Assembly: GCF_030408635.1 (NCBI RefSeq)
Contig: NZ_CP047198.1
Span: forward strand, 248,001 to 312,000
Direction of reading: 5' to 3'
DNA from: Corynebacterium coyleae
GTDB taxonomy: Bacteria; Actinomycetota; Actinomycetes; Mycobacteriales; Mycobacteriaceae
Length of the DNA: 64,000 nucleotides
The notes beneath the pieces were generated by a model. It had not been told where the DNA came from, searched no databases, and saw only the letters and a list, made by a program, of their open reading frames with translations. Positions 1-10,016 of the stretch are shown piece after piece. Position numbers and translations under genes: made by a program. Position 1 is the first letter of the stretch. Every line of letters starts with the position of its first letter.

Positions 1-522
1 GAGGCGCTCCGCCACCTCTGAGGGGGTTGCGGTGTGGAAGGGATCCCAGGAGAGGGATAAGGAGACGGGGCCGGTGTCGTCGAGAAGCAACCATGCGCAA
101 CGGCGTCCGATTTCATCGCAGGTGCCTTCGACGAACAGGCCGCCCGGCGCAAGGCGTGAGCAGACGGTGTCCCACACGTCGGGGACTTGGTCGACGTCGT
201 ATTGGCGCAGCACGTTGAAGGCGCGCACGAGGTGGGGGCGGTAGCCAGCAAGTTCGAAGCCACCGAGCTCGAAACGCACGCCGTCGCGGGGCGGCAGGAC
301 GCGTTCGGGGTCGATCTCGAGTCCCACGACTTCGATGTCGGGGCGGATCTGGCGCAGCCACCCGGCCCACTCGACGGTGGTGGCGTGGGAGGCACCGTAG
401 CCTACGTCCACGGCCAGCGGATTGGGCACGGCGCGCAACAGGGACTGGACCCGCGGGTGAAAGCGGGTCCAGCGATCAGATCTGCGCAGACGATTAAACC
501 CGGTCGTGCCGCGGGTGATCAC
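1..522 (-). CDS. Class I SAM-dependent methyltransferase (C-terminus outside window)
   Basis: An open frame runs off the left edge, giving 174 visible codons. The SAM-binding motif I is visible as AVDVGYGASHATT about 45 residues in, followed by an acidic motif II (VVGLEID) and the stretch LAPGGLFVEGTCDE typical of post-motif III. The substrate cannot be told. No ATG precedes the conserved N-terminal part. The frame is open back to a stop near position 597 but the only usual start codon is a GTG at 522, which I adopt; an unusual upstream start is possible because PGAAGKPYG just before it also looks coding. It follows the DUF2505 gene on the same strand and is probably cotranscribed with it. 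Confidence 0.6.
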   Translation of the reverse strand, partial: MITRGTTGFNRLRRSDRWTRFHPRVQSLLRAVPNPLAVDVGYGASHATTVEWAGWLRQIRPDIEVVGLEIDPERVLPPRDGVRFELGGFELAGYRPHLVRAFNVLRQYDVDQVPDVWDTVCSRLAPGGLFVEGTCDEIGRRCAWLLLDDTGPVSLSLSWDPFHTATPSEVAERL

Positions 523-581
523 CCCGTAGGGTTTGCCCGCCGCACCCGGGTTATCAGCGCGGAGATTGTGATAGTGGGGGA

Positions 582-1073
582 TTAGAGGTTCTCGCTAATC
601 CACTGCTCGGTGAGCTTCGCTTCGTTTTCCACGATCTCCTCGAGTGCCTCGGCGACCTTCGGCTCGAGGGCAGCGCCCATAAACGGGATGTTGACCTTGG
701 CTTCGAGCTCGTAGTCAAGCTTGGTGTTGTCGCCGTCGCGGGTTGCGGTGTATTCGGCGCCGAGGTCCACCGGGGTGCCCTTGACGTCGCCGGTCATGGT
801 GTGCTTGGCGGTGTCGCCGTCGAGCGCGCCTACGGTGACGACGCGCTTGAGCTTCAGGTCCTGGGACACCATCGCCTGTGCTGCCGGCGGGAGGATAGAG
901 GTCGGCAGAATCTCAAAGAGGGTTGCGGTGTTGTCCGCGAACTCGTTGAGCTCGCCCGGTTCCGGGGAGAGTTTCTCTGCGATGAACTCCCAGTATTCGC
1001 GCGTGGCGTAGGCTTGCGCGACCTTTTCGATCGGCTGGTTGATGGTCACAGTGATCTCACTACGTGCAGTCAT
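582..1073 (-). CDS. DUF2505 family protein
   Basis: A 163-residue protein resembling the actinobacterial DUF2505 family, which has a START/SRPBCC-like fold thought to bind a hydrophobic ligand. The N-terminus (SEITVTINQPIEKV, then YATREYWEFIAEKL) and the amphipathic C-terminal helix (LEEIVENEAKLTEQWI) fit this fold. No catalytic residues are expected. It has no signal peptide, so it is probably cytoplasmic. It is divergent from murB, whose start lies 25 bases from this ATG, so the two share a very short promoter region. Its biochemical role is unknown. Confidence 0.75.
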   Translation of the reverse strand: MTARSEITVTINQPIEKVAQAYATREYWEFIAEKLSPEPGELNEFADNTATLFEILPTSILPPAAQAMVSQDLKLKRVVTVGALDGDTAKHTMTGDVKGTPVDLGAEYTATRDGDNTKLDYELEAKVNIPFMGAALEPKVAEALEEIVENEAKLTEQWISENL

Positions 1074-1097
1074 GGATCACAGACTACCGTTGTTGGC

Positions 1098-2099
1098 GTG
1101 TCAACCCCATCATTTGCCTCTCTGACCACGTTGCGCGTCGGCGGTTCGCCGGCCGAGATCATCGAGTGCACCAGCGCTGAAGCACTCGCCGAGACCGTTG
1201 CGCGCCTTGATCGCGCCGGTTCGCCGCTGCTTGTTGTCGGCGGCGGTTCCAACCTGCTTGTTGCGGAAGGTGCGCTCGATCTTTCTGCTGTGTTGGTGCG
1301 CAACGAGGGCATCTCGCTTGTCGACGACACCACGCTGCGCATCCAAGCCGGCACCGTCTGGGACGACGTGGTTGCCTTTGCTGTAGACCATGGTCTGGGC
1401 GGTATCGAAGCCTTGTCGGGCATCCCGGGTTCCGCTGGTGCCACCCCGGTGCAAAACGTCGGCGCGTACGGCTCCGAGATTTCGGACGTGCTCACCCGCG
1501 TGCGTCTCTACAACCGCGAGACGGGTGCGGACGAGTGGGTGTCCGCCGAGTCACTGGAGTTGGCGTATCGCTACTCCAACCTGAAGTTCACCTCGCGTGC
1601 CGTGGTGCTGGAGATCGAGCTGGCGCTGGAGAAGACCGACCAGTCGATCCCGCTGCGCCACCTGGGCGGGGAGCGTGTGTCGCTGGCGGAGGCCCGTGCA
1701 TCCGTGCTTGAGACGCGCCGGGCGAAGGGCATGGTGCTCGACGCCGGCGACCACGACACGTGGTCCGCGGGCTCGTTTTTCACCAACCCGGTCGTGCCCA
1801 CCTCACTGGCGGATGAGATCGAGGCCAAGGTCGGCGAAGACCACATGCCACGCTTTGCCGCTGGTGAGGGCCAAGAGAAGTTGTCTGCGGCGTGGCTGAT
1901 CGAGCGCGCCGGCTGCCCCCGCGGATTCCCCGGCGAGGACGCGCCAGCGCGCCTGTCCACCAAGCACACCCTCGCCCTGACGAACAGGGGTAACGCCACG
2001 GCGGACGACATCGTGGAGTTGGCCCGGCGGGTGCAGGGGGTCGTCGACAAGCAGTTTGGCGTTGAGCTGCACCCCGAGCCGGTCTGGGTGGGCCTTTAG
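1098..2099 (+). CDS. murB: UDP-N-acetylenolpyruvoylglucosamine reductase
   Basis: MurB reduces UDP-GlcNAc-enolpyruvate to UDP-MurNAc with NADPH and FAD in the cytoplasmic stage of peptidoglycan synthesis. The 333-residue product shows the FAD-binding segments VVGGGSNLLV and GIPGSAGATPVQNVGAYG, the Tyr/Arg segment AYRYSNLKF, the catalytic Ser in SAGSFFTNP and the C-terminal Glu in LHPEPVWVGL. The frame is open far upstream, across the divergent DUF2505 gene, but the GTG at 1098 followed by STPSFASLTTLRVGG matches the usual MurB N-terminus and leaves a sensible gap from the neighbour. No signs of transfer; codon use is like the backbone. Confidence 0.93.
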   Translation: MSTPSFASLTTLRVGGSPAEIIECTSAEALAETVARLDRAGSPLLVVGGGSNLLVAEGALDLSAVLVRNEGISLVDDTTLRIQAGTVWDDVVAFAVDHGLGGIEALSGIPGSAGATPVQNVGAYGSEISDVLTRVRLYNRETGADEWVSAESLELAYRYSNLKFTSRAVVLEIELALEKTDQSIPLRHLGGERVSLAEARASVLETRRAKGMVLDAGDHDTWSAGSFFTNPVVPTSLADEIEAKVGEDHMPRFAAGEGQEKLSAAWLIERAGCPRGFPGEDAPARLSTKHTLALTNRGNATADDIVELARRVQGVVDKQFGVELHPEPVWVGL

Positions 2100-2123
2100 C
2101 GCGAACCCCCGCCGCACGCGCAA

Positions 2124-2187
2124 ATGGTGAGAATCAAACGGGGAGAACGCCAAAATTTTGCCGAGCTCACCATTAGGTTCTCACCAT
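2124..2187. repeat. 10-base inverted repeat between convergent murB and fadD
   Basis: Perfect arms ATGGTGAGAA (2124-2133) and TTCTCACCAT (2178-2187) enclose 44 bases. Inside lie a third, partial copy, CTCACCAT at 2166-2173, and the palindrome CAAAATTTTG at 2151-2160. The position between two gene 3' ends suits a bidirectional terminator, but there is no terminal T-run after the outer arms, so a protein site or small repeat element is equally possible. Confidence 0.55.
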
Positions 2188-2255
2188 CTGTGGGGCGGCG
2201 CGGCGGATGGCCGCCGCGAGACCAACAAAGCAGCGCGGGTGTCCGGACCGAGCCT

Positions 2256-3977
2256 TTAGCGCTGCTCGAGCTTGGACAGCAGGTCCTCGCGGACCTCGCG
2301 GCGGCGTAGCTTGCCCATCTGGTCCTTGGCCAGCTCCTCGAAGTGGTAGAAGGTGCGCGGCACCTTGTAACGGGTGAGGTTCTCGCGGGCGAAGTCCTTC
2401 AGGCCGTCGGGGTCGAGGGCGGCGCCGTCGCGAAGCACGACGCAGGCGACAACATCCTCCGAACCGTCGGAGCGCGGACGGCCCACCACGGCGACATCCT
2501 CGACGTCCTTGTGGGTGCGGATGACCTCCTCAACCTCCGCCGGGTAGACGTTGAACCCGCCGGTGATGATGAGCTCCTTGATGCGGGAGACGAGCTTGAT
2601 AAAGCCGTCCTCCTCCATCACACCCATGTCGCCGGTGCGGAACCAACCGTTGTGGAAGACCTTCTCGGTGGCCTCGGGGTTGTTGAAGTAGCCGGAGAAC
2701 ACCTGTGGGCCCTTGGCAAGAATCTCGCCGGCCTCGCCGTAGGGCATGTCCTGGTCCGGGTTGTCCGGGTCCACGATGCGGATCTGGGTGTCAGGGAAGG
2801 GGATACCGATGTAGCCGGGGCGACGGTCCGCGGTCTGCGGGTTGCCGACGATGATCGGTGACGTCTCCGTCAGACCGTAGCCTTCGACCAAACGACCGCC
2901 GGTGGCGCGCTCCCAGCCCTCGATAATCTCCTTCGGCAGCGACGACGCACCCGAGAAGCCAATCTGAATCGGGGACAGGTCGATGTTCTTCTTCTCCGCA
3001 GCCTGCAGGATGCGCTCAAACAATGTGGGCACACCCGGGATGAACGTCGGCGGGGTCTTCTTGATCGCCTTCATTACAAGAGGCATCTGCGGGGCCGGCA
3101 GGAGCACGAGTTCGGAGCCGATCAGCATGGTCAGCGTCAGCGAGAACGTCAGGCCGTAGGCGTGGAAGAACGGCAGGGCTGCCAACATGCGCTGGTTGCC
3201 CTCTTGGAGTTCCTTTACCCACGCCTGGCCCTGCAGCGGGTTGGCAACCAGGTTCGCGTGTGACAGTGCCGCGCCCTTCGGCGCGCCGGTCGTGCCGGAG
3301 GTGTACAGGATCACTGCGGGGCTTTCCGGAGTGATCTCCGCTGGGGGTTCCAGGTCAGTGCCCAGCCCACCGATGGCGGAGCTGGTCAATGACTCCCATG
3401 GCACCGTGTTGCTGCACGGGCCGGTGAGCGCTGCGCGGGCCTCCATCACCTTCGGCAACGGCAGGCGCAGCGCGAGCTGCTGGGCGCGTGGCATGGCCTT
3501 GATCATGTTCACGCTGACCACGGTTTCCAGCGGAGTGTCGGCGCGCAGCTGCTCAAGCGTGTCGGCGGCCTTGTCCCACACGATTGCCACACGGGCGCCG
3601 TGGTTCTTGAATTGTGGGCGCAGCTCGTGGGCGGTGTAGAGCGGGTTGTGCTCGACGACAACACCGCCGATCTTCTGCACAGCAAAGAAGGCGGCGACGT
3701 GCTGCGGGCAGTTCGGCAGCATGATCGCCACGCGGTCACCCGGGCGAACGCCGAAGGCTTTCAGACCTGCGGCGGCGCGGCGCACCTCGCGATCGAGCTC
3801 GCTAAACGTCTGGGTGCGGCCGAAGAACCTGGTGGCGGTGTTGTTGCCGTTGGCGGCCAGGTTGTCGTCGTAAAGATCGTTCAGCGTGCGGTTGCCGTAC
3901 TCCAGCGAGTGGGCGGTCCACTCGGGGTAGTACTGCAGCCAGGGGGCGTCTCCATTGGTTGGGGAGGGTGAAGTCAT
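2256..3977 (-). CDS. Long-chain fatty acid-CoA ligase (AMP-binding)
   Basis: Activates a fatty acid to acyl-AMP and then acyl-CoA. The ANL-superfamily P-loop motif ILYTSGTTGAPKGA is clear, as are YGLTETSP and the hinge/C-terminal block GDMGVMEEDGFIKLVSRIKE, ending with the catalytic-lysine region DQMGKLRRREV. The 573 residues are the usual FadD length. The start is taken at ATG 3977; a GTG three codons upstream is possible. It lies 24 bases after a second fadD, forming a tandem pair of paralogues that share most motifs, including the unusual N-terminal EWTAHSLEYG/EWTNPRPEIG region. Substrate chain length cannot be read from sequence. No signal peptide. Confidence 0.88.
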   Translation of the reverse strand: MTSPSPTNGDAPWLQYYPEWTAHSLEYGNRTLNDLYDDNLAANGNNTATRFFGRTQTFSELDREVRRAAAGLKAFGVRPGDRVAIMLPNCPQHVAAFFAVQKIGGVVVEHNPLYTAHELRPQFKNHGARVAIVWDKAADTLEQLRADTPLETVVSVNMIKAMPRAQQLALRLPLPKVMEARAALTGPCSNTVPWESLTSSAIGGLGTDLEPPAEITPESPAVILYTSGTTGAPKGAALSHANLVANPLQGQAWVKELQEGNQRMLAALPFFHAYGLTFSLTLTMLIGSELVLLPAPQMPLVMKAIKKTPPTFIPGVPTLFERILQAAEKKNIDLSPIQIGFSGASSLPKEIIEGWERATGGRLVEGYGLTETSPIIVGNPQTADRRPGYIGIPFPDTQIRIVDPDNPDQDMPYGEAGEILAKGPQVFSGYFNNPEATEKVFHNGWFRTGDMGVMEEDGFIKLVSRIKELIITGGFNVYPAEVEEVIRTHKDVEDVAVVGRPRSDGSEDVVACVVLRDGAALDPDGLKDFARENLTRYKVPRTFYHFEELAKDQMGKLRRREVREDLLSKLEQR

Positions 3978-4001
3978 GGTGACCACCCTACGCCCATCTA
4001 C

Positions 4002-5696
4002 CTACGGTTGGGTAAGAAGACTGACGAGAGTGTCGCGAACCTCACGGCGACGAATCTTGCCTGTCTGGTCCCGGTTCAGCTCCTCGAAGTGGTAGAACTC
4101 GCGCGGCACCTTGTAGCGCGTCAGGTGCTTGCGGGCGTAGGCCTTGAGGCCTTCGGGGTCGAGCGCGGCGCCGTCGACAAGTGTGATGCACGCGACAACG
4201 TCCTCGGCGCCATCCTCGCGGGGGCGGCCGACGACTGCGATGTCGTCGATATCCGGATGGCGGCGAAGTACGCCCTCCACCTCGTCCGGGTACACGTTGA
4301 AGCCACCGGTGATGATCATCTCCTTGATGCGCGCCACCAACTTGATCCAGCCGTCCGGCTCCATGACGGCCATGTCGCCGGTGCGGAACCAGCCATCGTG
4401 GAACGCGTTCTCGTTCGCCTCCGGGTTGTTCAAATAGCCTGCGAAGACCTGCGGGCCACGGGCGAGCAGCTCGCCTGGCTCGCCGTCGGACATGGTGCGA
4501 GAGGGGTCGTCCGGGTCAGCGATGCGGATCTCCGTATTGGGGAAGGGGAGACCGATGTAGCCCGGACGACGTGTGCCGTCGAGGGGGTTGCCGGCGAGGA
4601 TCGGCGAGGTTTCCGTCAGGCCGTAGCCTTCGATGAGGCGCCCGCCCGTGGTGTTTTCCCACAGTTCGATCGTCTCTGCAGGCAGGGTGGATGCGCCGGA
4701 GATCGACGTGTGAATCGAGGAAAGGTCGACGTTGTCTTTCTTCGCCCATTCGATGATTTTGGCGTACAGCGTGGGCACGCCCGGCAGCATCGTTGGCCGC
4801 GTTTTCAGGATCGCCGACTGGTACAACTGCGGCTGCGGTGCGGGCACGAGCACGATCTGCCCGCCGACCGTCAGTGGCAGGCCGTAGTTCAACGCAAGGC
4901 CGTAGATGTGGAACATCGGCAGCACGGCGAGCACCTTTTCGCGCACCGCACCCCAGTCCTCCAGCCACTCGATGCCCGCCTTGAGGACCGAGACGATATT
5001 GCGGTGCGACAGTGGCGCACCCTTAGGTTTCCCGGAGGTGCCTGAGGTGTAGAGGATAAAGGCGGTGGTTTCCGGTTCGATCGGTGGCAGGTGCACCGTG
5101 CGAGAACGCGTCCGCAGCAGGTCGGTGAAGTTCATGGTCCCTGGGGCGGGGGTGCTGAGCTCGGCGCGCTTCTTCTTTACCGGCGGGATTGGCAGTGCGA
5201 GCAATGCCTTGAGGTGCGTTGGCATCTCGTCGATCATGTTGACGGCCACAACGGTTTCCAGCGGGGTGCGTCCGCGCAGGGAGAGGAAGGTGTCCGCTTC
5301 ACGGTCGAAGACAATCGCAATCTTCGCTCCGTGGTCGTTGAACTGTGGCTCGAGCTCGTCTGCGGTGTAGAGCGGGTTGTGTTCGACGACGACCGCGCCC
5401 AGCCGCAGGATCGCCGTGACTGCGATGACGTGCTGCGGGCAGTTGGGGAGCGCAACCGCAACGCGGTCCCCAGGCTGGACGCCGAGTTTGACCAAGCCGG
5501 CTGCCGCGCTGCCGACGTGATCGTTGAGCTCGGCGTAGGTGAGCTCCTTGCCCATGAACCACGTTGCGGCGCTGCGCGGTTGGGTGGCCACGGCCCGGTT
5601 GAACCAGCTCACGAGCGTATCTGTGCCGATTTCGGGACGCGGGTTCGTCCATTCGGCGTATTGCTCTATCCAGGCCTGTGTGTCTGCGGCGCCCAT
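4002..5696 (-). CDS. Long-chain fatty acid-CoA ligase, upstream paralogue
   Basis: A 564-residue acyl-CoA ligase with ILYTSGTSGKPKGA, YGLTETSP, GDMAVMEPDGWIKLVARIKE and the C-terminal DQTGKIRRREV lysine region. The frame is open to 5795, but the ATG at 5696 has a good ribosome site (GAGAGGA) and begins at GAADTQAWIEQYAEW, aligning with the neighbouring paralogue. The pair is transcribed leftward, away from the ParA-type ATPase gene. It probably arose by tandem duplication. In mycolic-acid bacteria several FadDs feed lipid synthesis or beta-oxidation; nothing here decides which. The 150-base spacer upstream contains an A+T-rich stretch likely to hold the promoter. Confidence 0.88.
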   Translation of the reverse strand: MGAADTQAWIEQYAEWTNPRPEIGTDTLVSWFNRAVATQPRSAATWFMGKELTYAELNDHVGSAAAGLVKLGVQPGDRVAVALPNCPQHVIAVTAILRLGAVVVEHNPLYTADELEPQFNDHGAKIAIVFDREADTFLSLRGRTPLETVVAVNMIDEMPTHLKALLALPIPPVKKKRAELSTPAPGTMNFTDLLRTRSRTVHLPPIEPETTAFILYTSGTSGKPKGAPLSHRNIVSVLKAGIEWLEDWGAVREKVLAVLPMFHIYGLALNYGLPLTVGGQIVLVPAPQPQLYQSAILKTRPTMLPGVPTLYAKIIEWAKKDNVDLSSIHTSISGASTLPAETIELWENTTGGRLIEGYGLTETSPILAGNPLDGTRRPGYIGLPFPNTEIRIADPDDPSRTMSDGEPGELLARGPQVFAGYLNNPEANENAFHDGWFRTGDMAVMEPDGWIKLVARIKEMIITGGFNVYPDEVEGVLRRHPDIDDIAVVGRPREDGAEDVVACITLVDGAALDPEGLKAYARKHLTRYKVPREFYHFEELNRDQTGKIRRREVRDTLVSLLTQP

Positions 5697-5843
5697 TGCA
5701 TCCTCTCGGTTATGGTCATGTGTAACTAAACGTGTTGCGGAGTATAACTTACCCTTGCGTAGGTTGTGAATGGGTGCGCGCAAGAAATTGATCATCTACA
5801 CTTGCCCGCATCACATATTTGGGGAAATACGGGGGGATTTTTC

Positions 5844-6836
5844 ATGACCACGTTCCATGACGCCACGCTTCGCGACGCTGTTGCCATGCCGGAGCTTGAA
5901 CTCACACCACCTGAGGTGCTCGATCAAACCAACCTGGTGGATCCGGTGAAATCGCCGCCGAAACAGGGCTGGCGCAAAATGATCCACACCGCCACTCGTG
6001 GTCGCATCAACCCGGGCGGTTCGCGCAAAGAACTCGAGGAGCAGCAGCTTATCGACGCCATCCGTGCGCCCCTGCGCGGCGACTACCGCATTGCGGTGAT
6101 GAGCCTGAAAGGTGGCGTCGGTAAGACCACAACCACCGTTGGCCTTGGAGGCGTGTTCGCACAGACCCGTGGGGATCGCGTCATCGCCATCGACGCCAAC
6201 CCGGACCTGGGCACACTTGCCCAACGCGCAGCAACCGCGCCACCGGCCACCATCCGTGACCTGCTCCACGCGCCGGAAACGCACCGCTACCCGCAGGTCA
6301 GTGCCTTTACTAACCAGGCAGCATCGCGGCTCGAGGTGATCGGCTCCGAGCGAGACCCGGCGGTCTCCGAGGCGTTTTCGGAAGCCGACTACCGCCACGC
6401 CATCGACATCCTGCAGCACCACTACAACGTCATTCTCACCGACTGTGGCACCGGCCTGATGCACTCCGCGATGGCGGGCGTGCTCGACCTGGCCAACGCG
6501 CTTGTGCTGGTCACCTCACCTGCTCTCGACGGCGCGCAGTCCGCATCCGCGACCCTCGACTGGCTCAACCTCCACGGCTACGACCAGTTGGCCGCCAACG
6601 CTGTCGTGGTCGTTTCCTCATCCGCACCGGGCAAGCCGACCATCGATATGGGCAAGGTCACCGAACACTTCGCCTCGCGCACGCGGGCGGTGCACACGAT
6701 CCCGTACGACAGGCACTTGGCGGAAGGTGCGGTCGTCGATTTGGAACGCATGGCCCCGGCGACGCTCAAGGCCTACCAGCACCTGGCGGCGACGGTAGCT
6801 GCGGACTTCGGTGCGTGGCACCGGCACGCGTTGTAA
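5844..6836 (+). CDS. MinD/ParA-type P-loop ATPase
   Basis: A 330-residue ATPase of the SIMIBI class. A roughly 80-residue low-homology N-terminal arm precedes the deviant Walker [11 protein letters not shown] (residues 89-98). [13 protein letters not shown] follows as the switch I region, and [16 protein letters not shown] as Walker B. The C-terminal half keeps the [14 protein letters not shown] and [14 protein letters not shown] blocks seen in EspI-like MinD proteins attached to type VII secretion and in CpaE/SepIVA-like ATPases. It stands alone here, without esx genes, so I do not assign a secretion role. The start at ATG 5844 is preferred over an in-frame ATG at 5766 because it is preceded by GGGGGGA. 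Confidence 0.75.
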   Translation: MTTFHDATLRDAVAMPELELTPPEVLDQTNLVDPVKSPPKQGWRKMIHTATRGRINPGGSRKELEEQQLIDAIRAPLRGDYRIAVMSLKGGVGKTTTTVGLGGVFAQTRGDRVIAIDANPDLGTLAQRAATAPPATIRDLLHAPETHRYPQVSAFTNQAASRLEVIGSERDPAVSEAFSEADYRHAIDILQHHYNVILTDCGTGLMHSAMAGVLDLANALVLVTSPALDGAQSASATLDWLNLHGYDQLAANAVVVVSSSAPGKPTIDMGKVTEHFASRTRAVHTIPYDRHLAEGAVVDLERMAPATLKAYQHLAATVAADFGAWHRHAL

Positions 6837-6859
6837 TGTGCCGCGCTAGTCTGGCCCGC

Positions 6860-8122
6860 ATGCGCGTCGCCATGATTTCAATGCACACATCTCCGCTTGA
6901 GCAGCCGGGGATAGGTGATGCCGGTGGCATGAACGTCTACGTTCACAACATTGCGACCCAACTGGCTCGCCAGGGCACGCAGGTGGATGTGTTTACCCGT
7001 GCGACGCGGCCCAGCCAGGGCGAGGTTGTTGAGGTCGAGCCCGGCTACCGGGTGATCAATATCGTCGCCGGGCCGTATGAGGGGTTGGAGAAAGAAGACC
7101 TGCCGACCCAACTCGCTGCGTTCTCCGGCGGGGTGGTGCAGTTCTGCCGAGCAGACGAGCGCTCTTACGACCTGATCCATTCCCACTACTGGCTCTCCGG
7201 CCAGGTGGGGTGGTTGCTTGCAGATCTTGCCGGGGTGCCACTGGTGCACACCGGGCACACGTGGGCGGCGGTGAAAAACGCCTACGGGGTGGGTGGATCG
7301 GAGTCGGAGGCGCGCCGTATTTGCGAGCAGCAACTTGTGGACAACGCCGAAACGCTCGTGGTCAACACCGAGGATGAAACCAGCGAGCTTGCCCGCTTCT
7401 ACGACGTGGACCCGTCGAAGATCTCCGTGGTCAGCCCTGGTGCAGATACGGAGTTGTTTACCCCGGGCACGAACCGCAACACGGAACTTGCGCGCCGCCA
7501 CCTGGGCATTCCGTTGCATGCGAAGGTGGTGGCGTTCGTGGGCAGGTTGCAGGACTTCAAGGGTCCGCAGGTGTTGTTGCGTGCGATGGGGGAGGTCGTG
7601 CGCCGCGGCAGCGTCGAAGGTCCGTTGCGCGTGATCATCTGTGGTGGGGCGAGCGGGTCCGGCTCCTCAGTAGAGCACTACCGTGCGATCGCGGACGAGG
7701 AGGCGCTGGGTGCCACCGTGCGTTTCCTTGGCCCGCGCCCGCCGGAGGAACTTGTCAGCATCTACCAGGCGGCGGACATTGTGGCGGTGCCGAGTTACAA
7801 CGAAAGCTTCGGCCTGGTCGCCGTGGAAGCGCAGGCCACAGGTACGCCGGTGGTGGCGGCGAAGGTCGGCGGGCTCCCGATCGCGGTGTGTGACGGGGAG
7901 ACCGGCCTGCTGGCGGGCAGTCACGACACCAACGAGTGGGCGGACGCGCTGGAGCGGTTGCTTATCGACGACTCCACGCGCATCCACATGGGCGAATCCG
8001 CCGTCCGCCACGCGGCCCGGTTTAGCTGGGCGGCGTCGGCAGACCAGCTCGCGGGCGTCTATAAGCAAGCGCTCGACGGTTACGACCCCTGTGAGGCTCC
8101 CCGGATCCCCGGCGGCAACTAG
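6860..8122 (+). CDS. mshA: D-inositol-3-phosphate glycosyltransferase (mycothiol synthesis)
   Basis: MshA transfers GlcNAc from UDP-GlcNAc to 1-L-myo-inositol-1-phosphate, the first committed step of mycothiol, the main thiol of actinobacteria. The 420-residue protein is a GT4-family GT-B enzyme. The N-terminus [17 protein letters not shown] with [10 protein letters not shown], the acceptor region [12 protein letters not shown], and the donor site [20 protein letters not shown] with VGGLPIAV are all visible. The start at 6860 fits the family. Its stop overlaps the stop of the convergent protease gene in a shared CTAG. Mycothiol would be the thiol partner expected for the arsenate reductase near 56 kb. 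Confidence 0.93.
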   Translation: MRVAMISMHTSPLEQPGIGDAGGMNVYVHNIATQLARQGTQVDVFTRATRPSQGEVVEVEPGYRVINIVAGPYEGLEKEDLPTQLAAFSGGVVQFCRADERSYDLIHSHYWLSGQVGWLLADLAGVPLVHTGHTWAAVKNAYGVGGSESEARRICEQQLVDNAETLVVNTEDETSELARFYDVDPSKISVVSPGADTELFTPGTNRNTELARRHLGIPLHAKVVAFVGRLQDFKGPQVLLRAMGEVVRRGSVEGPLRVIICGGASGSGSSVEHYRAIADEEALGATVRFLGPRPPEELVSIYQAADIVAVPSYNESFGLVAVEAQATGTPVVAAKVGGLPIAVCDGETGLLAGSHDTNEWADALERLLIDDSTRIHMGESAVRHAARFSWAASADQLAGVYKQALDGYDPCEAPRIPGGN

Positions 8123-9219
8123 CGGATGATCGCGTTCACGGCGGCGCTGATCTCACCTGCACGCTGGTTGGCTGCGGCGCCCGCACGTCCGGCAAGGTCC
8201 TGCGCTGCAGCGACTGGGTTTTGTGCCTGAGGGAGACGTTGTGCCTCGCCGGCGAAGCGGGCCGCGTCGGATTGCGCGTTGTGCACCGCACCGGTGAGTT
8301 TGTGGAACTTCGTCGGTGCCGGCGCGGGTTTCTTGGCGGCGGCTGGGTTGTGCTGGGCGATTTCGTCGCGAAGCGTTGCAAACTCCGCACGCGGAGCAGG
8401 CTTCGCCGGAGTGAACGCCTGGTTGACCTGGCCGTCGGGGATGCCGTAGGCGGATTCGAGGGCGCGGTCGACCTGCTGAGAGTTACCGAACGGGCCGAAA
8501 CCGATCACCGTCAGGCCAATCGCTTCGCCGGTGCGCGGGTCGTAGTTGATGCCGCCGGAATCACCCGAGGCGTAGTTCAACCCAACGTGCCAGATGAAGT
8601 TCTGGGTACGAAACACCTGGGTGCCGCACGAGCGGCCGGTGCGCATGCCGTCTTTGCAGATGGGCTGGCCAAAGTTGTCAAAGCTGATCAGCTCGTTGCC
8701 CAGGCTGCGGTAATCCTTCACGCCGGTGATCGCCACGTTCCGGGAAGGTGCAGAACCCCACTGGTCGCGGGAGGTGGACCAGCCGGAGGCAGAAACGCCT
8801 GGGTCGAGGCGGACCATGGCCCAGTCGGGCTCGTCGATAATGCGGTAGAAGTCCATCAATTCGCCGTTGCCCAGCTCGAACTTCTTGCGCTGCGTATCAA
8901 TGGTGCCCACGTGCGGGTAGCGCACTCCGCCACCTTCTCGCACCGGTGCGTACACCTCCGGGCGCACCGTTTTATCGTCCACATCGAAGCAGTGCGCGGC
9001 GGTGATCATGATCCGCTTCGTCTGCCCGTCAGGGGTGCGCACCACACCGGAAGGACCCTGGCTGCAGCGCGACGTGTTAGCAAACGAATTAGAGCCCTCG
9101 AACAGTGTGGCCACAGGCGCGCCGGGGGCGGCAAGCGCAGGCGCTGCGGCAGCAGATGGGGCAGTGGTCAGTGCCGCGGCGACAGCAACCGCGGCGGCGT
9201 AGCGAAAAACCTTGAGCAT
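8119..9219 (-). CDS. Secreted trypsin-like serine protease
   Basis: A 366-residue protein with a signal peptide (basic start LKVFRY, Ala-rich core, likely cleavage after APALA). All three S1 triad residues are visible: His in MITAAHCF, Asp in [12 protein letters not shown] and Ser in SGDSGGINY. Two further Cys (PICKDG, GRSCGT) may form a disulfide. After the protease domain comes a roughly 100-residue Ala/Gln-rich helical tail that could bind the envelope. The start could lie at ATG 9249, which would add [10 protein letters not shown] chose 9219 for the cleaner signal peptide. The target is unknown. It is divergent from gpmA with only 40 bases between starts. Confidence 0.82.
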   Translation of the reverse strand: MLKVFRYAAAVAVAAALTTAPSAAAAPALAAPGAPVATLFEGSNSFANTSRCSQGPSGVVRTPDGQTKRIMITAAHCFDVDDKTVRPEVYAPVREGGGVRYPHVGTIDTQRKKFELGNGELMDFYRIIDEPDWAMVRLDPGVSASGWSTSRDQWGSAPSRNVAITGVKDYRSLGNELISFDNFGQPICKDGMRTGRSCGTQVFRTQNFIWHVGLNYASGDSGGINYDPRTGEAIGLTVIGFGPFGNSQQVDRALESAYGIPDGQVNQAFTPAKPAPRAEFATLRDEIAQHNPAAAKKPAPAPTKFHKLTGAVHNAQSDAARFAGEAQRLPQAQNPVAAAQDLAGRAGAAANQRAGEISAAVNAIIR

Positions 9220-9259
9220 GCCCACGACACTAAACCTCTTTCGTGGCATGCTTAAAGTC

Positions 9260-10006
9260 ATGGGTAACGGAAAGTTGATTCTTGTACGTCACGGTCAAAG
9301 TGAGTGGAACAAGTCGAACCAGTTCACCGGCTGGGTGGACGTCGACCTGACAGAGCAGGGCGAGCGCGAAGCCGTCAACGCCGGCAAGCTCATGGTTGAA
9401 AAGGGTGTCCTGCCGGACATCGTGTTCACTTCGCTGCTGCGTCGCGCGATCCGCACCGCCAACATTGCGCTGAACGCAGCGGACCGCCACTGGATCCCGG
9501 TTGTGCGCAACTGGCGCCTCAACGAGCGCCACTACGGCAAGCTGCAGGGCCTGAACAAGGCGGAGATCCGCGACAAGTACGGCGATGAGCAGTTCATGGA
9601 GTGGCGTCGTTCCTACGACACTCCGCCGCCGGCGATCGACATCGATAACGAGTACGCGCAGACCAACGACCCGCGCTACGCGTTCCTGCCGGAGGTGCCG
9701 CGCACCGAGTGCCTGCAGGACGTTGTGCGTCGCTTCCTGCCGTACTACGAGGAGGCAATCTTGCCGCAGCTGCTGCAGGGCAAGACCGTCATGGTTGCGG
9801 CGCACGGTAACTCCCTGCGTGCGCTGGTGAAGTACCTCGACGGCATTTCCGACGAGGACATTGCGGCGCTGAACATCCCGACCGGCATGCCGCTGCTGTA
9901 CGAAATCGGCGAGCGCGGCAAGGTGCTCAACCCGGGCGGTACCTACCTCGACCCGGAGGCTGCCGCTGCTGGCGCTGCCGCTGTGGCTAACCAGGGCAAG
10001 AAGTAG
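9260..10006 (+). CDS. gpmA: 2,3-bisphosphoglycerate-dependent phosphoglycerate mutase
   Basis: Interconverts 3- and 2-phosphoglycerate in glycolysis through a phosphohistidine. The 248 residues have the active-site [10 protein letters not shown], the second arginine in [10 protein letters not shown], the Glu-bearing [13 protein letters not shown] and the second His in [11 protein letters not shown], all as in dPGM enzymes. The ATG at 9260 yields [11 protein letters not shown], the standard N-terminus. The C-terminal Ala-rich tail is slightly extended. The senX3 start is 10 bases downstream, so the mutase and the two-component system may share transcripts, as in mycobacteria. Confidence 0.95.
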   Translation: MGNGKLILVRHGQSEWNKSNQFTGWVDVDLTEQGEREAVNAGKLMVEKGVLPDIVFTSLLRRAIRTANIALNAADRHWIPVVRNWRLNERHYGKLQGLNKAEIRDKYGDEQFMEWRRSYDTPPPAIDIDNEYAQTNDPRYAFLPEVPRTECLQDVVRRFLPYYEEAILPQLLQGKTVMVAAHGNSLRALVKYLDGISDEDIAALNIPTGMPLLYEIGERGKVLNPGGTYLDPEAAAAGAAAVANQGKK

Positions 10007-10016
10007 CGCTTAGGCT

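Noticed and set aside
4008-5045. 345-codon plus-strand frame inside the second fadD
   Set aside because: It is antisense to a complete, motif-bearing acyl-CoA ligase; high G+C makes such shadow frames common.
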